A stretch of 64,000 nt of DNA from CAVTLG01 sp963802635. GTDB taxonomy: Bacteria; Chloroflexota; Ktedonobacteria; Ktedonobacterales; Ktedonobacteraceae. The stretch lies in NCBI GenBank assembly GCA_963802635.1, contig CAWDJJ010000003.1, positions 744,001 through 808,000 on the forward strand, written 5' to 3'. Below are positions 17,005-25,824 of this stretch, piece by piece (position 1 is the first letter of the stretch; every line of letters begins with the position of its first letter). Below the pieces are notes generated by a model, which was not told the origin of the DNA, made no database searches, and was given only the letters and a program-made list of their open reading frames with translations. A program made the position numbers and the translations under genes.

Positions 17005-17409
17005 ATGAACAAAATCATGCTGATCGGGAACCTCGGAAGAGATCCCGATATGAGTTACACGACCAGTGGCTTGGCCGTCACAAAGTTTTCGATGGCAGTC
17101 AATCGCGTTTCCAAAGTCGGGGGAGAACGCAAAGAAGAGACCGAATGGTTTAATATTGTTGCCTGGAATCAACTGGCAGAGACGTGTAATACTTACCTGA
17201 AAAAGGGCCAGAAGGTTTTTGTAGAGGGACGTCTACAGCAACGCAAATATACCGATAAAAATGGTGTTGAGCGCACTGCAGTGGACGTTGTCATCAACGA
17301 CATGGAAATGCTCACGCCAAAAGATCGGCAAACCAGCTCGACTTCTGGTGCGGATAACTTCTTGAGCAACAACGACGACCTTGGAGATTTGGATGACCAC
17401 CCCTTCTAA
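17005..17409 (+). CDS. ssb: Single-stranded DNA-binding protein
   Basis: The protein has 134 residues: an OB fold (MNKIMLIGNLGRDPDMSYT, then FNIVAWNQLAETCNTYLKKG, then FVEGRLQQRKY) and the conserved acidic tip DDLGDLDDHPF that docks recombination and repair partners. It is short, with only a small linker. Its place between rpsF and rpsR is the standard bacterial order. Confidence 0.97.
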   Translation: MNKIMLIGNLGRDPDMSYTTSGLAVTKFSMAVNRVSKVGGERKEETEWFNIVAWNQLAETCNTYLKKGQKVFVEGRLQQRKYTDKNGVERTAVDVVINDMEMLTPKDRQTSSTSGADNFLSNNDDLGDLDDHPF

Positions 17410-17426
17410 ATTGAAGGAGAAAGTCT

Positions 17427-17735
17427 GTGCAAAGACGTAGTGAAGGAGGCGCTGGTAGCGCCTCCGGCCCACGCCGCGAGAGGCGTGAAGGTGGACGTGG
17501 CGAGCGCTCATCGCGCCGCAAAGTATGTCAGTTCTGTCATGATCATGTACGCGAAATTGACTACAAAGATGCTAATCGCTTCATGAGAAAATATATCTCT
17601 GATCGCGGCAAGATCGAGCCTCGTCGTAAGACAGGCACGTGTGCTAAGCATCAGCGTGGTTTAGGTACAGCTATTAAACAGGCTCGCTTTATGGCCTTGC
17701 TCCCCTACACAGCAGAACATATGCGCGGGATGTAA
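17427..17735 (+). CDS. rpsR: 30S ribosomal protein S18
   Basis: The protein has 102 residues. A Gly/Arg/Ser-rich N-terminal extension of about 30 residues (SEGGAGSASGPRRERREGGR) precedes canonical S18 (DYKDANRFMRKYISDRGKIE). The start is a GTG following TTGAAGGAGAAAG. It forms the platform dimer with S6. rplI, which usually follows, is absent; the next gene is a foldase behind a long leader. Confidence 0.93.
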   Translation: MQRRSEGGAGSASGPRRERREGGRGERSSRRKVCQFCHDHVREIDYKDANRFMRKYISDRGKIEPRRKTGTCAKHQRGLGTAIKQARFMALLPYTAEHMRGM

Positions 17736-17750
17736 CAGCCGTTACATCCC
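17727..17750 (+). terminator. Perfect hairpin at the rpsR stop codon
   Basis: GGGATGTAAC-AGCC-GTTACATCCC is a 10-bp stem with a tetraloop overlapping the TAA stop. The U tract is weak. GCCGTTAC (17738-17745) can instead pair with GTAACGGC at 17779-17786, so alternative folds exist. Confidence 0.5.
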
Positions 17751-17759
17751 TTGCCTAAA

Positions 17760-18000
17760 CAAAGGGTAGTGTATACTGGTAACGGCATTACCAGATACAC
17801 GACCTGGGTCTGGTTCATCTGGTTCACCATCAGGAACCTGATCCCTTTTGAGGGGATAAGCTCACAGAAATGGGGTGACTTCTGCCCGACTTCTCTGTAG
17901 GCTCACCTGACCAGTCCCAGCCAAGGCTTTCTTCGGACTGCGGGCAGCCTTTCTTTCCTCTCTCAGGCTGAAGGCATGAGGGTTTCCAGAAAGGAGTTTT
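17760..18000 (+). promoter_or_regulatory. Structured 5' leader with mutually exclusive helices
   Basis: A bulged hairpin occupies 17769-17800. CTGGGTCTGGT (17804-17814) can pair with ACCAGTCCCAG (17910-17920). The latter overlaps CAGTCC (17912-17917), which can instead pair with GGACTG (17935-17940), stacked under CTGCCCG/CGGGCAG (17882-17888 with 17941-17947). Small hairpins at 17821-17838 and 17841-17857 fill the junction. This is the layout of a switch, but no known riboswitch consensus was recognised. Confidence 0.45.
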
Positions 18001-19488
18001 ATGAAAAGTCAAACGGAGCGTCGGCCTGATACGAAACGACCTGCGCGTTCCGCCCAAACCAGAAAGTACACAAAACAGACAGCACACGTCTCAGCGCGTC
18101 GGGATGGCAAGCCACTTATTTTTGGCTGGGGAGGCCACCTCTCACGTCACGAAAAAACGCGCATCCAGAATCGCGCGGTCTGGTCTCTCATCGTTCTTAT
18201 TGCCTTACTCATTATAGGCGTTGTCGCCGGTTTCTGGATCGACAACTACGTTGTGATTCCCAATCAGCCCATTACTTCCGTCAATGGTCAGGGCATTCCA
18301 CAATCGGACTACCATAAACTTGTGGCCCTCAAAGCGCAAATTGAAGCAAATAAGATCCAGGGGCGTAACGGTCTCAATGCTCAGAGCAGTGCTTTAAGTA
18401 CGAAGATTACAAATGAGCAAAACATTGTTAACGCGGCGAACACTCAGATCACACAGCTCAATAAAGAGATCAAAGCACTTCCAGCCGGTTCAAGCACGCA
18501 ACGCACCAATCTGGAGCAACAACTCACCGCTGCACAGACTAAACAGAGTGCTGCACAGAAACTACACGACACCTACCAGACTCAGTATCAGACCTTGCAA
18601 AGCACAACCATCCCGAATGAGAATGTGTTCTATACGCAAGACCAGATCGGCACGGAGAGTGCTACCTGGCTACAGGATGATATCATCATTCGTAACTGGC
18701 TAGCGAAACAGAGCAGCAATCTTCAAACCAGCATTCAGCCGAGCACAGCCACGATCAATAGTGCGATCAACGAGTTCAAAGCAAACTTGCCAACGAACAC
18801 AAGCTACAGTAAGTTCCTCAGCAATGACAATGTGAGCGATAGTGACGTTCATACGATGATGGCCGTCATACTACGCCGAGATAACATGCAGAATTACCTG
18901 TATACCCTGGTTACATCACCTGCACTCCAATACAGAGTACGTAGCATTACGCTGAGCACGCAAAGCGACGCCAATAACATACTCAAACAACTAAAAGCTA
19001 ATAATAGCGCAAATTTCGCTGCACTCGCCAAAAGCAAATCCGTCGATAGTAACACCAAAGCCTCTGGCGGCGAGATCGGCTGGTTGGCCTATGGACAGTA
19101 TACAAGGGAAATCAGCCAGGACGTAGCCGATAGTGGAGTCATCGATAACTGGCTGTTCAACACCAGTCATAAGGTTGGCGATCTCAGCCCGGTCTTGTTA
19201 GAAAATGGTACCTACCATATCTTACAAATTGAGCAGGTCGACCCATCACACGCAATTACAGCGCAGATCTTGAGCGACTTACGCGGTACCACGACGAATA
19301 ACAGTGTCGTCGGTAACTATGCTCACGCCTATGCGCTCACGAATTGGCTTCTGATGCAAAGAGCGCTCCCGGGCGTCACTATCACGACGCCTGACTCGAC
19401 TATGCTCACAAGCACAACAAACATGCCGCAGAGCGTGCCAACTTCATCGTCGGCAACACCCACGGTTACCACTAGCACAACTGGCTAG
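18001..19488 (+). CDS. Membrane-anchored PpiC-type peptidyl-prolyl isomerase / SurA-like foldase
   Basis: The protein has 495 residues. A basic cytoplasmic N-terminus is followed by one membrane helix (about 60-80, AVWSLIVLIALLIIGVVAGF). A SurA/PrsA-like chaperone region follows, including a long Gln-rich coiled coil (about 125-200), then a parvulin domain (about 315-420: RVRSITLSTQSDANNILKQL, then ASGGEIGWLAYGQY and GDLSPVLLENGTYHILQIEQ). The tail is Thr/Ser-rich. It probably folds exported proteins outside the membrane. The ATG follows AAAGGAG; a structured leader lies upstream. Confidence 0.85.
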   Translation: MKSQTERRPDTKRPARSAQTRKYTKQTAHVSARRDGKPLIFGWGGHLSRHEKTRIQNRAVWSLIVLIALLIIGVVAGFWIDNYVVIPNQPITSVNGQGIPQSDYHKLVALKAQIEANKIQGRNGLNAQSSALSTKITNEQNIVNAANTQITQLNKEIKALPAGSSTQRTNLEQQLTAAQTKQSAAQKLHDTYQTQYQTLQSTTIPNENVFYTQDQIGTESATWLQDDIIIRNWLAKQSSNLQTSIQPSTATINSAINEFKANLPTNTSYSKFLSNDNVSDSDVHTMMAVILRRDNMQNYLYTLVTSPALQYRVRSITLSTQSDANNILKQLKANNSANFAALAKSKSVDSNTKASGGEIGWLAYGQYTREISQDVADSGVIDNWLFNTSHKVGDLSPVLLENGTYHILQIEQVDPSHAITAQILSDLRGTTTNNSVVGNYAHAYALTNWLLMQRALPGVTITTPDSTMLTSTTNMPQSVPTSSSATPTVTTSTTG

Positions 19489-19540
19489 TGAGAAGCATAC
19501 AGTAGCACTGTAGAAGCACTCCTCACAGAGACGTGGCGGA

Positions 19541-20818
19541 ATGCTTCTACAGAGTTACAGACAAGCACAACAAGGAACCAGCATACTATCCATGACCGTG
19601 ATCACAACAGGAACAACGCCCACCGCTCAAACGCTCTTACAACCCACAGAATCGATACACCAGCTTCTGGAGACGCTTTCTCTTTATTTGCACATTCCTT
19701 TTTGCCACACGCGTTGCCATTATTGTGATTTCAACACCTATGCTGGTCTATTGCCTCTACGCGAACCATACGTGCGTGCACTGCTTACTGAAATAGCCTT
19801 GGCGGGAAACATGGCACAACGGCAAGATAGGACACCACGCCGCTCACGCACTCTTTTTTTCGGTGGTGGTACTCCCAGCCTCCTCACAGTGGAGCAAGTT
19901 ACGCGTCTGCTCAACGCCTGCTTACGCGCATTTGCCGTCGATCAGGATGCAGAAATCACATTGGAGGCTAATCCCGGTACACTCGACCGCGCACAATTGC
20001 AGGGACTGCGAGCCGCTGGCATCAATCGCCTCAGTATGGGAGCGCAAAGCTTCGACGAGGAATTGCTCAAAACGCTGGGACGTATTCACTCGCCAGTTGA
20101 GATCACGCAGGCAGTTCAGTACGCCAGAGCAGCTGGTTTCGCATCCATCAATCTTGACTTTATGTTTGGTTTACCAGGACAAACGATGCAGCACTGGCAC
20201 GATACATTGGATAAAGCGCTTGCTCTCCATCCAGAACATTTTTCGCTCTACTCATTAATTGTCGAAGAAGGCACACCATTTCACACCTGGGTCCACGAAG
20301 GTCGCATTACGACTGGAGACGAAGATCTGTGCGCTGATATGTATGAGTATGCCGACGAGAAACTGCGGACTGCGGGCTATATCAACTATGAGATTTCAAA
20401 TTGGGCACTACCCGGCCACCATAGCCGCCACAACCTGACTTACTGGCAAAATCTGCCCTATATCGGCATGGGAGCAGGAGCCTATTCCAGCTTCGCTGGC
20501 AGGCGCTTCTCTAATGAGCGTGATCCCGCTACCTATATTAAACGGCTCAAAGCTCAACAACTACCTGAGGTCGAAAGCGAACATATTGAACGCCTACAAG
20601 CGATGTCGGAAACAGCATTTCTTGCACTACGTACCGCTCCGGGATTGCACCTTGCTACTTTTGAGCAGCGTTTTGAGGAACCATTTTCACACTTTGTCGG
20701 CGAGCGCTTACGCATCGTAGAAGCCGCCGGACTCCTGGAACAAGCAGATGGCTGGCTACGCTTGAGTCAACGAGGACGTCTTCTCGGCAACGAAGTCTTT
20801 CTACGCCTGTTACAGTAA
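19541..20818 (+). CDS. hemW: Radical-SAM heme chaperone HemW (HemN-like)
   Basis: The protein has 425 residues. The radical SAM cluster motif CHTRCHYC is within YLHIPFCHTRCHYCDFNTY near residues 50-68, followed by GGGTPS. The HemW-specific HNLTYW (HNxxYW) heme motif near residue 301 separates it from true HemN. HemW delivers heme to membrane proteins. The start is ambiguous: the ATG at 19541 or at 19592; the conserved region begins well after both. The gene follows the foldase by about 50 bp. Confidence 0.88.
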   Translation: MLLQSYRQAQQGTSILSMTVITTGTTPTAQTLLQPTESIHQLLETLSLYLHIPFCHTRCHYCDFNTYAGLLPLREPYVRALLTEIALAGNMAQRQDRTPRRSRTLFFGGGTPSLLTVEQVTRLLNACLRAFAVDQDAEITLEANPGTLDRAQLQGLRAAGINRLSMGAQSFDEELLKTLGRIHSPVEITQAVQYARAAGFASINLDFMFGLPGQTMQHWHDTLDKALALHPEHFSLYSLIVEEGTPFHTWVHEGRITTGDEDLCADMYEYADEKLRTAGYINYEISNWALPGHHSRHNLTYWQNLPYIGMGAGAYSSFAGRRFSNERDPATYIKRLKAQQLPEVESEHIERLQAMSETAFLALRTAPGLHLATFEQRFEEPFSHFVGERLRIVEAAGLLEQADGWLRLSQRGRLLGNEVFLRLLQ

Positions 20819-21280
20819 ACGAGCCAGAAAGCCCCTGTCTTTCAAGCAGGAGAGGAATGGCTCTTCCTTTTAGAAGTACGATGGAGGTGATGAAAATACA
20901 CCCAAATGCGTATAGACATTCAAATCCATTCCTGCTATTCTATGTATATAGCACATTGAAAACTGAATCATGTTTGCGGGTTCTAAAGTAAATCGCTCCT
21001 TTAGGTAAAAGCATGAGCGTACCAACCAAAGAACTCCCAGGAGAGACGGGCGTATGATCTCTGGAAACAGGGGCGCAATTCCCACCTCACGGTCGGATGT
21101 TTCTCTTGCTACTACAATGGCCGGTACCGTGGGGCACACGGGAACCGAGAGGGAGCCATCCCTGGAAACGCTTCTGGACATGTGGGCCGCTACTTTCTGA
21201 GTCGCAATACTCATTGGGCAAGTCTCATGGTTGAAGGAAGAATTCCCCGTCTTTTAAGCGGGGAAGTGTCAACTGACTAG
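20819..21280 (+). mobile_element. IS200/IS605-type relic with tnpB 3' end and end hairpin
   Basis: At the right end CCCCGTCTTTTAAGCGGGG (21245-21263) followed by AAGTGTCAA is the kind of hairpin-plus-TGTCAA end seen at tnpB 3' termini. A frame through it encodes GRYFLSRNTHWASLMVEGRI and PRLLSGE before a TAG at 21278, consistent with a decayed TnpB C-terminus. A related hairpin, CCTGTCTTTCAAGCAGG, lies at the left end (20834-20850). No intact transposase remains. It fills the whole hemW-recJ gap. Confidence 0.45.
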
Positions 21281-21295
21281 TATAAGGAAACGCAT

Positions 21296-23113
21296 GTGGA
21301 AGCACCATCTCAACCAGCAGAAACGTGGGAGGTCTACCCCCAACTCTCAAACGAAGATTTTCGACGTGCACGAGACGCTGGCATTGAGCCAATACTCGCT
21401 CAATTGCTCTATAATCGTGGTATCAAATCACCCACCGAGATGAATGCTTTCATCCAGGCAGACTATACAGAGACACGTGATCCACTCACCCTCATCGATA
21501 TGCTACACGCCGTGACACGTATTCAAAAAGCATTGGCAACGAGCGAACACATTACGGTCTATGGCGACTACGACGCGGATGGTGTCACTTCTTCCGCCCT
21601 GCTTTTCCGCGCTTTACGTACGCTGAAACAGCCTGATGCCAGTCTCGACTATCATATTCCCCACCGACAACGCGATGGCTGTGGACTCAACATAGCCGCG
21701 CTCGATCTCTTAAAAGCGCGCGGTACCAGCCTTATCATCACCACTGACTGCGCTAGTTCTGATGTTGAGCAGGTCGCATACGCCAAAACATTGGGCCTCG
21801 ACATCATTATCACGGACCACCATCATCCACCAGCCCAACGTCCCGCAGCCTACGCGATGATCAATCCCTGGCGTCCAGATTGCACCTACGGCGAACGCTA
21901 CTTATGTGGAGTAGGTATAGCATTCAAGCTCACACAAGCCCTCTATCGCGCTTACAATCGCACACAGGAGGAGGAAATGGATCTCCTGGATCTGGTGGCG
22001 ATTGGCACCATCGCGGACATCGCACCATTGCTAGGGGAGAATCACACATTGGTACGTCTGGGCTTGCAGCGCCTGAACACTACACGCAAGCCCGGCTTGC
22101 AGGCTCTCATGCGCAATATGAATATGCAAACGGGGAAACTACGCGAACGGGATATCTCCTACGGCCTGGCACCACGTCTTAATGCTGCAGGTCGCATGCA
22201 AGAAGCCAGCATCGCTTTCGAACTGCTCACAACCGATAACGAGCAAGAGGCCACCGCATTAGCCGCTCAGTTGGAACAGTTAAACATCTTGCGCCAGCAA
22301 CAGACAGAAGAGCTAGTGCGCAATGTACGCGAGCAAGTGCAACACCAACCAGACAAAGCGGTAGTACTGGTCAATGGTGATGATTGGCACGAGGGTATCA
22401 TTGGCCTGGCCGCAGGCAAAATGGCAGAAGAGCTTAGCAAACCTGTACTTGTGCTCAGTAACGACAAACAAACCAACCTGAGCCGAGGATCGGCGCGCAG
22501 CCAGAAAGACTTCAACATCATCGAAGCTCTGCGTGACTTCGGCGAGCAACTAGAACGCTATGGAGGTCATGCTCAAGCAGCAGGCTTCACTATCCGCAGC
22601 GAACGCATCGAGCAATTGAGAGAGCATTTACTGAAGTGGAAAGAAAACGAGGGACCAGCCACACCGGCGCTTATCGAAGGCACTGAACTACCCGACCAAA
22701 CGGGCGTTGTCACCGAACAGGAGAACAGCGAAAGCGTGGCACCACTCAAGATGATTGACCTTATCTTCACCAAATTAGAATTGCTGAACTACCATCAATA
22801 CAAAACGCTGCGACGCTTGAGTCCTTTTGGTGCAGGAAATCCCGAGCCAGTCTTCAAGATGGAGAAACTGCGCCTGCTGGACAAATGGCTGAGTGGCCTG
22901 CATAAGCAAAACCTGAGCTTGCGCCTGAGCGGCACAAGCGATGGCAGTATCCAACACAAGGGAACGTACACACGCGGAGCCTCCGAACAAGCAAAACTGG
23001 CGCAAGCATCGCATGTAAACATCATTTTCCGGCTTGAGTCAGCCGAAGACGACAGCAAGCCAGAAGTATGGCTCAAGATATTGGACGTAGAGCCAACGCG
23101 AACGAATGGCTAG
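21296..23113 (+). CDS. recJ: Single-stranded-DNA-specific exonuclease RecJ
   Basis: The protein has 605 residues. DHH-family motifs are clear: HITVYGDYDADGVTSSALL near 83-101, TTDCASSD, then ITDHHHPP near 170. The DHHA1 domain has SRGSARSQKDFNIIEAL and YGGHAQAAGFTI around 400-430, and an OB-type C-terminal region follows. It degrades ssDNA 5'-3' in recombination and mismatch repair. The start is GTG with AAGGAAA upstream; the preceding IS605-type relic ends 16 bp before it. Confidence 0.95.
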   Translation: MEAPSQPAETWEVYPQLSNEDFRRARDAGIEPILAQLLYNRGIKSPTEMNAFIQADYTETRDPLTLIDMLHAVTRIQKALATSEHITVYGDYDADGVTSSALLFRALRTLKQPDASLDYHIPHRQRDGCGLNIAALDLLKARGTSLIITTDCASSDVEQVAYAKTLGLDIIITDHHHPPAQRPAAYAMINPWRPDCTYGERYLCGVGIAFKLTQALYRAYNRTQEEEMDLLDLVAIGTIADIAPLLGENHTLVRLGLQRLNTTRKPGLQALMRNMNMQTGKLRERDISYGLAPRLNAAGRMQEASIAFELLTTDNEQEATALAAQLEQLNILRQQQTEELVRNVREQVQHQPDKAVVLVNGDDWHEGIIGLAAGKMAEELSKPVLVLSNDKQTNLSRGSARSQKDFNIIEALRDFGEQLERYGGHAQAAGFTIRSERIEQLREHLLKWKENEGPATPALIEGTELPDQTGVVTEQENSESVAPLKMIDLIFTKLELLNYHQYKTLRRLSPFGAGNPEPVFKMEKLRLLDKWLSGLHKQNLSLRLSGTSDGSIQHKGTYTRGASEQAKLAQASHVNIIFRLESAEDDSKPEVWLKILDVEPTRTNG

Positions 23114-23208
23114 CTGTAAGTTCGCGCATCGCATGGGAGATGCGATATACTTGAGAGGAAAGTCGTGCAACTGGTTTCTTTCCCATGGGAGAGCGCTGAT
23201 CGTGGTAG

Positions 23209-23388
23209 AGCCGTCTATCCCGCTTACAGCTATTTCAGAGGACCAACGAGCACAAGCACATACCCGCTACTCTCATTCGACCGGCCCTGGAAGACGGAGT
23301 CTCTCAGGCACAGGTTGCACGTACCTACCACATCTCAAAGAACACCATTGGGCGATGGGTCAAATTACAAAGGGCAATGTTCGCCTGA
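23209..23388 (+). pseudogene. Transposase N-terminal fragment (HTH)
   Basis: A frame bounded by stops encodes PATLIRPALEDGVSQAQVAR and THISK-like HTH text (TYHISKNTIGRWVKLQ), the N-terminal helix-turn-helix of a Mu/IS481-like DDE transposase. No start codon and no catalytic domain follow. It is a remnant and marks the left border of the AT-rich TIR island. From 23389 to 23685 I see nothing coding. Confidence 0.5.
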
Positions 23389-23685
23389 TTGAACGTCTCA
23401 TGATACAGGTAGAGCATATCTAGTCGCGAACCAACTCCAGATAGTCACAAAAGAGGTGGTCGAGACGGCACAATAGAATCTGATCATTGGACTCGGTTGA
23501 GTGATCCTATCTTGATGAGGTGTCTCAAAAGCGTTCGTTTTCTGAGATAACAACACAAAAATGCTTGAACAGGAGCTGAGATAGATAAGGAAGCATATAT
23601 ATCATGCAAGCAGCAGATTGGATAGAGTATAATCTTTACAAATCATCTGAACACAGCAAGAATTGCCGGGAGAGAGGCGAATGAT

Positions 23686-24720
23686 ATGGCAAACATGGAA
23701 CATCTTGATAGGCTCAAGCAAGGAGTAGATATCTGGAATACGTGGAGACAACATCATCCTAGCGTATCCCCTGACTTAAGTGAAGCTGACTTAAGCGGTG
23801 CCAAGTTAAGCGGTATTGACTTAAGCAGAACTAACCTCAGAGGTACTACGCTAAGTGAAGCTGACTTAAGCGGTGCTAATTTCGTCTTAGCTCTTCTAGA
23901 TAATGCTGACCTCAAAGGAGCCAATCTCGGTAATGCTAACCTGACCGAAACCTTCCTTAACCAGGCTGACCTGAGTGAAGCTATTCTCAGCTTTGCTATC
24001 CTCAACCTCACTGATCTCAAGGGAACCAATCTAAAAAATGCTATTGCTGGATCGACGATCTTTGTCGACATAGATTTTAGCCGAGTGAATGGACTTGAAA
24101 CTGTACAGCATGAGTTTCCTTCAAGCATCGGCATTGATACCATTTATCGCTCACAAGGCAATATCCCGGAAAAATTCCTTCGGGGTGCTGGTGTTCCAGA
24201 AACCTTCCTTGCTTATATGCAATCACTTGTTAATCGTCCTATCGACTATTATTCCTGTTTTATAAGTTATTCAAGCAAAGATCGGGAGTTCGTACAGCAG
24301 CTTTTTGAAGATTTACAGAGTGAAGGTATCCGTTGTTGGATTGCCTTTGAAGACTTAAAACCGGGAGATCGAATAGCAGAGCGTATTGAAGAGGCTGTTC
24401 GTTCTTTCGATAAGCTTTTACTTGTGATCTCGGAAAATTCCATTGGTAGTACATTTGTGAATTACGAGATTGCAACAATCTTGCAAAAAGAGCAACAGAC
24501 CCATAGAACTCTACTTTTTCCAATTCGCATTGATGACTCTCTTCCTGCTTCTATTCGAGACTGGTCCCCACTGATTTTTCAAAGAAAAGCCATTGATTTC
24601 AGGGATTGGCGTGACTCAAAACAGTATAAGCGAGCACTTTTCCGCTTGATTAAAGAATTACAGATTACTGCTGCTACGGAAATTGATGAGTATAAAAGGG
24701 AGAGGTCAGATGATAGATAG
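23686..24720 (+). CDS. Pentapeptide-repeat TIR-domain protein
   Basis: The protein has 344 residues. An N-terminal helix (about 5-25, LDRLKQGVDIWNTWR) leads into pentapeptide repeats (about 30-135: ADLSGAKLSGIDLSRTNLRG and similar A(D/N)LxX units). A linker (136-185) and a TIR domain (about 188-335) follow: YYSCFISYSSKDREFVQQLF, WIAFEDLKPGD BB loop, and STFVNYEIATIL with the candidate catalytic Glu. TIR domains of this type often hydrolyse NAD+ in antiphage defence. The pentapeptide right-handed helix probably senses or scaffolds. The island is AT-rich compared with neighbours. The stop overlaps the next gene by 11 nt. ATG at 23686 has GAGAGG upstream. Confidence 0.88.
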   Translation: MANMEHLDRLKQGVDIWNTWRQHHPSVSPDLSEADLSGAKLSGIDLSRTNLRGTTLSEADLSGANFVLALLDNADLKGANLGNANLTETFLNQADLSEAILSFAILNLTDLKGTNLKNAIAGSTIFVDIDFSRVNGLETVQHEFPSSIGIDTIYRSQGNIPEKFLRGAGVPETFLAYMQSLVNRPIDYYSCFISYSSKDREFVQQLFEDLQSEGIRCWIAFEDLKPGDRIAERIEEAVRSFDKLLLVISENSIGSTFVNYEIATILQKEQQTHRTLLFPIRIDDSLPASIRDWSPLIFQRKAIDFRDWRDSKQYKRALFRLIKELQITAATEIDEYKRERSDDR

Positions 24721-25408
24721 TCTAGATAGAGGAGTATCAGTACCCCCCTTATATCGAGTGTTCTTGAACTACCCTTTCGATGAAGCATTTGAACCTCTTG
24801 CTTATGCAATGCATTTTGCTGTGGTCGCAGCTGGGCTTGTTCCCAGATGTGCATTAGATATAACTTTACCCGATAATCTGCGTCTACGAGATCTAGTAAG
24901 TCTGATTACAAGTTGTCGCTTTTCCATTCATGATCTCTCAAGATATAAAGGAGAAGGAGAAAAGAACTTTGCCCGTTTCAATATGCCAATCGAGATGGGT
25001 ATGGCACTGTATTATACCTTGTCTACAGAATACAGGGAACATCGATGCCTCACTATCGTTGAAACAGAGCATGATTACCATAGATATGCATCTGATTTGT
25101 CAGGTTTAGATCTTAAATACCATAGCAATGATGATGTGCTAATGCTCACAACGGTATTCGATTGGTTACGAAAAGTTAAAGCTGGTCGATCTGGGGTAAT
25201 AGCTACTGCTGAAGTACGGGAAAAGTATCAGGATTTCAAGGAAACTTTGGAGAGAGTCAAAGGAAGCGGAGGAGACAATAAACCTACTCACGATGAAGCA
25301 CAAGAAGTCATGTATAAGAAATGTTTAGAGTATGATTGGTGGGACTGGCGAACTAATTCTGTATTCAAGGATATCTTTCCAGAATTGCCGCTTACTTGGA
25401 AATCTTGA
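24710..25408 (+). CDS. Unknown partner protein coupled to the TIR gene
   Basis: The protein has 232 residues from the ATG at 24710, which has GGGAGAGG just upstream and overlaps the TIR stop; an in-frame ATG at 24683 is less likely. The N-terminal 170 residues read like an alpha/beta TIR-like or nucleotide-binding Rossmann-type domain: YRVFLNYPFDEAFEPLAYAM, GLVPRCALDI, RLRDLVSLITSCRFSIHDLS, then ARFNMPIEMGMALYY with a conserved-looking Glu. I recall similar uncharacterised bacterial proteins beginning VFLNVPFD but know no assigned function. The C-terminus is charged and Trp-rich (EYDWWDWRTNSVFKDIF). The tight overlap implies a joint role with the TIR protein. Confidence 0.75.
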   Translation: MIDSLDRGVSVPPLYRVFLNYPFDEAFEPLAYAMHFAVVAAGLVPRCALDITLPDNLRLRDLVSLITSCRFSIHDLSRYKGEGEKNFARFNMPIEMGMALYYTLSTEYREHRCLTIVETEHDYHRYASDLSGLDLKYHSNDDVLMLTTVFDWLRKVKAGRSGVIATAEVREKYQDFKETLERVKGSGGDNKPTHDEAQEVMYKKCLEYDWWDWRTNSVFKDIFPELPLTWKS

Positions 25409-25824
25409 TGTCTGCGTTTTTCTGCTCTTAACTGTATTTGTTTCAAAATTGGTCCTTTTTTGACCAATCTTGGACGGATGAGCTGTCCCAAATTCGTCCG
25501 TTTCTTGAGATATATGCTTTTGTTTTTCTGGTGGCCCACCGCGTCACTCCCACAAGCACAAACCGCCCCCTTGACGAATCTCAAAAGCCATCTCATAATC
25601 AAAGTCTCATAAGGTTAGCTGTTTGACGGGAAATCCGAGACAAAAGGATGAGGTTATAAAGATTGGCTATCTCTGCATGGACAAATGATAGCTTAAATAT
25701 TATAATGAAAAGAAATGTCACTGCCATTCAGTTCCATGAGCGAAGCTAGCCGCGTACAAGCGGCGTTTGGAACTGCATTTTAAGGGCATAGCGTTCGCAG
25801 GCGAACAGAGGGTTCACAGAATAT
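25409..25824. other. Intergenic region after the TIR island
   Basis: 416 bp without a supported gene. It contains a perfect 7-bp hairpin, ATTGGTC-CTTTTTT-GACCAAT (25448-25468), 40 bp after the partner gene, possibly a weak terminator. A GGACG/CGTCC pair lies just beyond. Base composition returns to that of the flanking genes toward 25740. Confidence 0.4.

Noticed and set aside
17801..17860. TPP riboswitch, suggested by ACCTGATCCC
   Set aside because: The partner CTGAGA and the conserved GGGTGC-type 5' stem are missing, and the downstream gene is not thiamine related.
23106..23423. 105-codon plus-strand frame starting inside the recJ end
   Set aside because: It has no recognisable features. 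A different frame through the same DNA carries a transposase helix-turn-helix, which explains the region better.
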